Below are positions 1-5,980 of a stretch of 5,980 bases of DNA, piece after piece (position 1 is the stretch's first letter; the number at the start of each line of letters is the position of its first letter). A program made the position numbers and the translations under genes. The DNA lies in contig JAEWUR010000003.1 of NCBI GenBank assembly GCA_023397045.1, forward strand, positions 1-5,980, written 5' to 3'. The notes beneath the pieces are model-generated. The model ran no database searches. It saw nothing but the letters and a program-made list of their open reading frames with translations, and had not been told where the DNA came from. Origin of the DNA: Planctomycetota bacterium. GTDB lineage: Bacteria; Planctomycetota; Planctomycetia; Pirellulales; Thermoguttaceae.

Positions 1-1
1 G

Positions 2-1921
2 TCTAGCGGCTCGTTCGACATCAAAGAGCGGGTCAAGCAGGCGGTCGACATTGTCGATCTCGCCGGCAGCTACATCCGATTGCGTCGTCAGGGACGCAAT
101 TACGTCGGCCTTTGTCCTTGGCACGACGATTCTCGCCCCAGCCTTCAGGTGAATCCCGAGCGTCAATCGTTCAAATGCTGGGTCTGCGACATTGGCGGCG
201 ACGTCTTCAGCTTCATCATGAAGATGGAAGGCGTCGAGTTTCGCGAGGCGCTGCAAATGCTGGCCGATCGGGCCGGAATCCAGATCGAAAAGTCGCACCG
301 GCAAGCGCCGTCGCACGTTGGGCCATCGGATGAATCCTCGGCCAATGTGTCGCGCGAGATTGGCGACAAACGAACGCTTCGCCAGGCGATGGCCTGGGCT
401 GAAAAACAATATCATCGCTGCCTGTTGCACGCACCGGAGGCCGAGCCGGCCCGGCGTTATCTCGAAGAACGCGGGATCACGGCCGAGAGCATCGAGCGGT
501 TTCGGTTGGGCTTCGCGCCGATCGATCGAAGCTGGATCCTCGAACAAGCCAAGGGCGAAGTTGATCCATCAAGGGTTCAGCGCCGCGCGAAATTGCTCGA
601 AGCGGTCGGCATTCTCGCCCAACCGGCGGACGGCGGCAGCTATTACGACCGATTCCGGGCGAGAGTTTTGTTTTCGATTCACGATGGGCAGGGCCGACCG
701 GTCGGCATCGGCGGCCGGGTGTTGCCGGAGTTAGGAACGAACAGTCCCGCCAAGTATGTCAATTCGCCGGAGACGTTGCTTTTCACTAAGAGCAAGCTGC
801 TTTACGGCATGGACCTCGCCCGCGAGGCAATGCGCAAGACTCACACGGCCTTGGTGATGGAAGGCTACACCGACGTGATCGTCGCCCATCAATTCGGGTT
901 CGAGAATGCCGTGGCGGTGTTGGGGACGGCGTTGGGCGAATCGCATGTTCGGCTGCTCAAATCGCACGTCGACAAGATCGTGCTGGTGCTTGATGGCGAC
1001 GAGGCCGGCACGAAACGGGCGAACGAGGTGCTTGATCTCTTCATTGCCCAGCAGGCCGATCTGCGGATTCTCACGCTGCCCGAGAATCTCGATCCCTGCG
1101 ATTATCTGCACAAGTACGGGGCCGAGGCGTTTTCCGAACTGCTGGCCACGAAATCGGTCGATGCGCTGGACCACGCCTTCGAGTCGGTCACCCGAGGGAT
1201 CGACGTCGAGCATGACGTTCATGGCGTCGGTCAAGCGATCGAACGGTTGTTGGGCATCGTGGCCAAGGCGCCGAGGCTCAGCGCCGAGACTCGCGGCGAT
1301 TCGCGGATTCAGGAACAGAAGATCGTGCAGCGATTGGCGGCGAAATTCCGCGTGGATGAGCAGGAATTGCGGCGACGGCTGACCGCGCTGCGACGCCAGC
1401 AGTCGACGAAACCGCGATCGGCGGCGCTGCACGATTCGGAATCGCAGAATCAGAGGGCGGAAGAGCCGACGGCCATCGGTGCCTGGGAGCGGGAACTGCT
1501 CGAGCTGATGATTGCACGGCCGGATTGTGCGTCGATCGCGAGTCAATTCATCGGCCCGGAGCAGATTGCCTCGGCCGCGTGCCGCCGAATTTTCGAGACG
1601 TGTTGCCGGTTGGCGGCCGAGGGCGTCGAGCCGACGTTCGACCGGCTGATGCTTGAGTTTGACGAGCCGGCGGTCAAAAGCCTGCTGGTCGAACTGGACG
1701 AACAAGGACAAGCCAAGGGACGGCCGACGACCGATCCCGAATCGCTTATCCGAGACCTTTGTAAGACGTTGGATCGAAAGGAGGCGGAGCGGCGGCGTCC
1801 CGCACAAATCGTGGCGCTGCGCGAGGGAGGATTGGATGCCCAGGAGCAAATGGCAATGCTCGAAGACATCTTGCGCCAAGAGCGCGACCGGCACGGCATT
1901 TCCTCGCCCACGGACGGGTGA
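2..1921 (+). CDS. dnaG: DNA primase DnaG (5' end at or just beyond window edge)
   Basis: DnaG makes the short RNA primers for lagging-strand replication and acts with the DnaB helicase at the fork. The frame is open from base 2, giving 639 residues to the TGA at 1919-1921; residue numbers below count from base 2. The TTG at base 80 is not a credible start, because the family's N-terminal helix (F-D-I-K-E-R-V-K-Q-A-V-D-I-V-D-L) lies upstream of it. Base 1 is G, so an ATG spanning the edge is possible but unseen. Visible domains: a CHC2 zinc finger (C38, H41, C59, C62); the RNA polymerase/Toprim_N domain (about 131-280), with K-Y-V-N-S-P-E-T at 251-258 and a F-T-K-S-K-L-L-Y-G block at 261-269; the TOPRIM core with E287 (E-G-Y-T-D) and D331/D333 (D-G-D-E-A-G); and a C-terminal helical helicase-binding domain from about 494. 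The third TOPRIM motif reads D364-P-C366-D367, where E. coli has D345-P-D347. A charged linker (about 455-490) precedes the C-terminal domain. rpoD follows in the same direction, as in the macromolecular synthesis operon. Confidence 0.96.
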   Translation, partial: SSGSFDIKERVKQAVDIVDLAGSYIRLRRQGRNYVGLCPWHDDSRPSLQVNPERQSFKCWVCDIGGDVFSFIMKMEGVEFREALQMLADRAGIQIEKSHRQAPSHVGPSDESSANVSREIGDKRTLRQAMAWAEKQYHRCLLHAPEAEPARRYLEERGITAESIERFRLGFAPIDRSWILEQAKGEVDPSRVQRRAKLLEAVGILAQPADGGSYYDRFRARVLFSIHDGQGRPVGIGGRVLPELGTNSPAKYVNSPETLLFTKSKLLYGMDLAREAMRKTHTALVMEGYTDVIVAHQFGFENAVAVLGTALGESHVRLLKSHVDKIVLVLDGDEAGTKRANEVLDLFIAQQADLRILTLPENLDPCDYLHKYGAEAFSELLATKSVDALDHAFESVTRGIDVEHDVHGVGQAIERLLGIVAKAPRLSAETRGDSRIQEQKIVQRLAAKFRVDEQELRRRLTALRRQQSTKPRSAALHDSESQNQRAEEPTAIGAWERELLELMIARPDCASIASQFIGPEQIASAACRRIFETCCRLAAEGVEPTFDRLMLEFDEPAVKSLLVELDEQGQAKGRPTTDPESLIRDLCKTLDRKEAERRRPAQIVALREGGLDAQEQMAMLEDILRQERDRHGISSPTDG

Positions 1922-1970
1922 GGATGTCATGAACCGGAGAATGGTTTGATTTGCGCGCGATGGATGCGCG

Positions 1971-1977
1971 AAAGGAG
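1971..1977 (+). promoter_or_regulatory. Shine-Dalgarno of rpoD
   Basis: AAAGGAG lies seven bases before the GTG at 1985. It is a near-consensus ribosome binding site and decides between the GTG and the upstream in-frame TTG (1946) and ATG (1964), neither of which has a comparable site. Confidence 0.8.
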
Positions 1978-1984
1978 CAGTACG

Positions 1985-3694
<1,710 letters not shown>

Positions 3695-3724
3695 CGCAAG
3701 TTGTCAGTCTGGCACACACACCCC

Positions 3725-3756
3725 AAGCCCACGGGCTTCAACCCGTGGGCTTTTTT
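3725..3756 (+). terminator. Intrinsic terminator of the dnaG-rpoD unit
   Basis: A perfect 11-base-pair stem (AAGCCCACGGG at 3725-3735 with CCCGTGGGCTT at 3742-3752) encloses the six-base loop CTTCAA. The second arm runs into six T residues (3751-3756), then GTTT. It begins 30 bases after the rpoD stop and is oriented for plus-strand transcription only, since no T run lies on the other side. It should separate rpoD from the downstream zinc-ribbon gene. Confidence 0.9.
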
Positions 3757-3784
3757 GTTTCTTGAGTCACCGATTTTTTGAGAA

Positions 3785-4516
3785 ATGAGACCATTACCCA
3801 TGCCATCGAGCGCCCCCAAGATCGGAACCGAAATCCTTCGCACGCTGCACCGTATCCACCGCCAGTTGAGCGATCTGACCGAACGACTCCAACGCGGTCC
3901 CAAGCAAATCCGCGCTGCCGAGGCCAACCAGCGGCATCACGAAGAGTTGCTCGAAAAGACCAAGGCCGAGTCCAAAACGCTTCGGATGGCCGCCGATCAG
4001 AAGCAGCTTCAACTGAAGTCGTGCGAAGACAAGATGAAGGATCTGCGCAACAAGTTGAACGGCGCCTCCAGCAATCGCGAGTACCAGGCGTTGCTCGAAC
4101 AGATCGCCGCCGACGAAATGGCGAAGAGCGTGTTGGAGGATGAGATTCTCGAAGCGATGGAGAAGGCGGACGCGTTCAAGTCGAACATTGCCACGGCCGA
4201 GAACAACGTGGCTGCGTGCCAGAAAAAGGTCAAGGAGATTCAAGAGGCCGTCGCCAAGCAACAACCGGTGCTCGAAGCGGATCTCGCCCGGGTTGAAGCG
4301 GAGTTGAAAGAGAACGAAGCGACCCTGCCTGACGACGTCCGCGGAATGTACAGCCGGATCGTTCGCCAGAAGGGTGAAGATGCGTTGGCGGTCGTTGAAA
4401 ATCAATTTTGCAGCGGCTGCAATCAGCAGATCCCGCTCAACATGCTTAGCCAAGTCATGCTCGGCCAGCCCGTTTTCTGCAAGACGTGCGGCCGACTACT
4501 GTATTTGCCGGAGTGA
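3785..4516 (+). CDS. Coiled-coil protein with C-terminal C4 zinc ribbon (DUF164/COG1579, zf-RING_7)
   Basis: This is a cytosolic protein of 243 residues with no signal peptide or membrane segment. Nearly all of it up to about residue 185 is charged, Lys/Glu/Gln-rich helix, expected to fold as a long antiparallel coiled coil. The family's turn motif is visible as S-N97-R-E99-Y100-Q-A-L. The C-terminus is a zinc ribbon with C209-x2-C212 and C232-x2-C235, and the chain ends eight residues later. Family members include H. pylori HP0958/FlgZ, which binds sigma-54 (RpoN) and flaA mRNA, and Chlamydia CT398. The role in this organism is unknown, and a nucleic-acid or RNA-polymerase-linked role is only inference. 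The start is uncertain: ATG 3785 has GAG only two bases upstream, too close for a normal Shine-Dalgarno, while ATG 3800 has a weak GAG ten bases upstream. The five residues between them are unremarkable. The gene lies 90 bases after rpoD, beyond the terminator, so it probably has its own promoter, although I see no convincing -35/-10 pair in the gap. Confidence 0.9.
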   Translation: MRPLPMPSSAPKIGTEILRTLHRIHRQLSDLTERLQRGPKQIRAAEANQRHHEELLEKTKAESKTLRMAADQKQLQLKSCEDKMKDLRNKLNGASSNREYQALLEQIAADEMAKSVLEDEILEAMEKADAFKSNIATAENNVAACQKKVKEIQEAVAKQQPVLEADLARVEAELKENEATLPDDVRGMYSRIVRQKGEDALAVVENQFCSGCNQQIPLNMLSQVMLGQPVFCKTCGRLLYLPE

Positions 4517-4899
4517 GCGAGGGGCGAGGATCCTGGCGAGCAAAGTGCAACGGTGGCGCCAAAGTTTCGGTTTTAGGCATCACAACCGGATAACGATGCG
4601 AAAGTGTAAAGTGCTTATTATCACGAAAACGCGAAAGGACGAAAGCACGAAGAACGATTGATGCCAAGATTGACAATGATCCTGGTTCGGTCGCGAGACA
4701 GGGCTATTCGGGACGAGTTTCGCCGGTCTCCAAGTCGTGAAACGGCTTCATGGCACTGTGCGCCACTCTGCCGTACTTTCGTGTTCTCGTCCTTTCGTGT
4801 TTTCGCGATCCTTTTTGCCCGGCATCTTCCCATTTTCTCTCCCGCGCTTGGAACGGAAGTATTTCGCAAAGGTGCAGATGTTCGGCCGTTGCCACGATT
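4517..4899. other. Convergent intergenic region, no credible gene
   Basis: These 383 bases separate two genes that point toward each other. Small reading frames exist on both strands, but they run through low-complexity ACGAAA-type sequence or into the antisense of the phosphatase gene, and they resemble no family I recognise. The region holds the inverted repeat described separately. I found no hairpin with a T run for either flanking gene. No tRNA or other structured RNA is recognisable, and the hallmark GAGGAAAGTC of RNase P RNA is absent. TTGACA at 4670-4675 looks like a -35 box but has no -10 at proper spacing. Confidence 0.75.
4620..4809. repeat. ACGAAA-rich inverted repeat, two 32-base arms
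   Basis: The left arm (4620-4651) and the reverse complement of the right arm (4778-4809) match at 28 of 32 positions by hand alignment. All four differences are transitions. Two of them become G-U pairs in plus-strand RNA, giving 30 of 32 paired, with a spacer of 126 bases. Each arm is itself a degenerate tandem array of units like CACGAAAA, CGCGAAAGG and ACGAAAGC, with a period of about 8-9 bases. From memory, such CACGAAA-type repeats are scattered between genes in planctomycete genomes. Placement exactly between convergent genes suits a transcription-end or dispersed-repeat role, but neither is shown. No transposase or clear target-site duplication is visible. Confidence 0.7.
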
Positions 4900-5805
4900 C
4901 TACGCTACGGTCGGTTGGGGACCAATCGTGGCGGCGGGGACGCTTCTGCCGAAGTGGAAGGGGAGGGCGATGAGGAGGGCGGCGAAATAGACGACGCCGC
5001 CGGACCAGATGATGTCGCTTGGGAAATGGCCGCCGGCGACGATTCGGGCGAGCCCGATGGTCAGGCCGGCGAAGATTCCAAACAGCAGAAAGCCGAGCGC
5101 GAGTCTCGGTCGTCGGCGGTAGTAGACGAACGCCGGGACCATCAGGTAGAAGCCCATCGAGGCGTGGCCGCTGGGAAAGGATGCCTCATCCTGCCCGAGG
5201 CGCCATTGGCCGACCGGCAGAAAATCGCGCTGCCCACCGAACTCGATTAGCGCGTTCGGGCGCGGCCGGCCGCAGTAGGGTTTCAGGACGACGTTGACGA
5301 GGATGCCGGGGCCGAGCAGCAGGACCAGGAAGTAGAACAAGCCGGGGTCGCGAAAACGTTCGAGCGCAGGCCGCCAGAAGCTGGTGATCCAGACAATCAA
5401 TCCGCCGCAGCCGAGGATCCAGCCCGGCACGACGCCCCAATAGTAGAGAGCGCTCCACGGAAAGGAGTTTGCCAGCGGCCAATGGTCCTGGAACGTGCCG
5501 CCGGGCGGGACGTCGGCGTAAAACAGCCGGACGATCGCGCGATCAACGTCGGTCATGCGGAAAACGATCGTCAGAATGGTCAGCAGCAGGCACGGCACCC
5601 AGACGGCGGGCGATCGGAGGCATCGAACGATGGGACAGCACGGTCCGCCCGAAACCCCGCACGGCTGGTTCGTGCAGCTTTCGGCGCCGGACGGTTCAGA
5701 CGGGGGCATGGGAGTTCGATTCATCGTCGGTGCTGATTTTTCGGGTGTGCATCGATCCTGGCACGCCACGAGATTCCCCAAGGGTCGCTCGACAGCCCGC
5801 CGCAT
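4900..5805 (-). CDS. PAP2-family integral membrane phosphatase
   Basis: This protein belongs to the type 2 phosphatidic acid phosphatase (PAP2) superfamily, which removes phosphate from lipid substrates such as phosphatidate, undecaprenyl pyrophosphate or lipid A at the membrane. In the 301-residue reading all three catalytic motifs are present: K175-x6-R182-P183; P211-S-G-H214; and R254-x5-H260-x3-D264. In motif three an Ala precedes the Arg where Ser is common. About six hydrophobic segments are visible (near 67-82, 121-143, 157-174, 216-229, 236-252 and 266-284), with the catalytic motifs on the same side as the family requires. The specific substrate cannot be told from sequence. The N-terminal 62 residues are Pro/Ser-rich, hold seven Cys, and look like a soluble extension. 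The ATG at 5805 has a weak AGGG five bases upstream. An in-frame ATG at 5724 (residue 28) has no Shine-Dalgarno, but either start keeps every domain. It converges on the zinc-ribbon gene, and no terminator is evident after its TAG. Confidence 0.92.
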   Translation of the reverse strand: MRRAVERPLGNLVACQDRCTPEKSAPTMNRTPMPPSEPSGAESCTNQPCGVSGGPCCPIVRCLRSPAVWVPCLLLTILTIVFRMTDVDRAIVRLFYADVPPGGTFQDHWPLANSFPWSALYYWGVVPGWILGCGGLIVWITSFWRPALERFRDPGLFYFLVLLLGPGILVNVVLKPYCGRPRPNALIEFGGQRDFLPVGQWRLGQDEASFPSGHASMGFYLMVPAFVYYRRRPRLALGFLLFGIFAGLTIGLARIVAGGHFPSDIIWSGGVVYFAALLIALPFHFGRSVPAATIGPQPTVA

Positions 5806-5810
5806 GATCG

Positions 5811-5814
5811 CCCT
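5811..5814 (-). promoter_or_regulatory. Weak Shine-Dalgarno of the PAP2 gene
   Basis: On the minus strand AGGG sits five bases before the ATG at 5805. It favours that start over the internal ATG at 5724, but the match is short. Confidence 0.35.
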
Positions 5815-5874
5815 GTTTTAACGAGTCCCGGCGTTTGGAACCAGAGAGATTTCCGCGTGGCCCGGCTGCAAAAA

Positions 5875-5980
5875 TCACGGATCGGGCGTTGTCGGTTCGG
5901 TCTTTTCCGCCGATTCCGGCGGTTCGGCGTCTTCGGACGGCTCGTCGGAAGGGCTTGCCGGCGCGGGCGCGTTGGCCGGG
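5875..5980 (-). CDS. C-terminal tail of an unidentified gene (5' part beyond window)
   Basis: On the minus strand a frame is open from the window edge through 34 codons to a TGA at 5877-5875. The peptide is low complexity and made of Pro, Ala, Glu, Ser, Asp and Thr, ending E-P-T-T-P-D-P. About three quarters of its codons end in G or C (25 of 34), as expected for coding sequence in this genome. Such acidic Pro-rich tails are common disordered C-termini and do not identify a family. It ends 69 bases before the PAP2 start on the same strand, with no terminator hairpin seen between, so the two may share a transcript. The other two minus-strand frames are also open over this short stretch, so the gene call rests on composition and the well-placed stop. 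Confidence 0.5.
   Translation of the reverse strand, partial: PANAPAPASPSDEPSEDAEPPESAEKTEPTTPDP

Noticed and set aside
80..82. TTG as the start of dnaG
   Set aside because: It would remove the conserved N-terminal helix, which is in frame and intact upstream to the window edge.
731..1930. 399-codon open frame on the minus strand across dnaG
   Set aside because: It is antisense to a certain primase, rich in Arg/Leu/Gln/His as expected for a GC-rich shadow frame, and resembles no family.
1951..1973. Short GCGC self-complementarity just before the rpoD ribosome binding site
   Set aside because: Only four or five pairs can form in a GC-rich leader; not enough to claim translational control.
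1946..1984. Upstream TTG (1946) and ATG (1964) as rpoD starts
   Set aside because: Neither has a good ribosome binding site, and the added residues are not part of region 1.1; GTG 1985 has AAAGGAG at ideal spacing.
4670..4709. Possible promoter beginning with TTGACA
   Set aside because: No TATAAT-like sequence lies 16-18 bases downstream, and no gene follows in the right direction.
4732..4748. Small hairpin AAGTCGT-GAA-ACGGCTT
   Set aside because: Seven pairs including one wobble, a three-base loop and no T run; too weak to call a terminator or RNA element.
4621..4869. 82-codon minus-strand frame containing K-T-R-K-D-E-N-T-K
   Set aside because: This peptide is the translation of the ACGAAA-type repeat, a known source of spurious hypothetical proteins.
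4658..4990. 110-codon plus-strand frame in the intergenic region
   Set aside because: It runs through the ACGAAA/TTTCGT repeat and then antisense to the phosphatase 3' end; no credible protein signature.
4750..5250. 166-codon plus-strand frame over the phosphatase
   Set aside because: It is antisense to a PAP2 gene whose three catalytic motifs are all intact; the frame itself shows no domain.

Overview
The window reads as ordinary housekeeping chromosome from a GC-rich bacterium. The style of the DnaG and RpoD proteins suggests a planctomycete, probably near the Pirellulales. Examples are the C-P-W-H zinc motif of DnaG followed by a conserved stretch around F-K-C-W-V-C-D-I-G-G-D, and the [11 protein letters not shown] start of RpoD. 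The lineage call comes from memory of these families, not from a search.

Layout. Bases 2-1921 (+) carry DNA primase dnaG, whose 5' end is at or just outside the window edge. After 63 bases comes the primary sigma factor rpoD (1985-3694, +), whose GTG start has a strong Shine-Dalgarno. This dnaG-rpoD pair is the core of the classical macromolecular synthesis operon. A clean intrinsic terminator (3725-3756) closes it. Next is a coiled-coil protein with a C-terminal C4 zinc ribbon (3785-4516, +; DUF164/COG1579, the family of H. pylori FlgZ/HP0958 and chlamydial CT398). A 383-base convergent intergenic region follows. It holds a pair of degenerate ACGAAA-rich arms in inverted orientation (4620-4651 and 4778-4809). 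The minus strand then carries a six-helix PAP2-family membrane phosphatase (4900-5805). Upstream of it on the same strand is the Pro/Ala/Glu-rich C-terminal tail of a gene running off the right edge (5875-5980).

How the genes work together. Primase and sigma-70 couple replication priming and basal transcription in one transcription unit. The zinc-ribbon protein is probably separately transcribed, although relatives in other bacteria bind sigma-54, so its place beside rpoD is worth noting. The phosphatase and the partial upstream gene may form a separate minus-strand unit.

I see no defence island, CRISPR array, tRNA/rRNA, transposase or obviously undescribed system. The most interesting points are modest: a Cys in place of a normally acidic TOPRIM residue in DnaG, the inverted repeat, the sigma/zinc-ribbon neighbourhood, a Cys-rich N-terminus on the PAP2 protein, and a perfect 16-base palindrome inside rpoD region 4.
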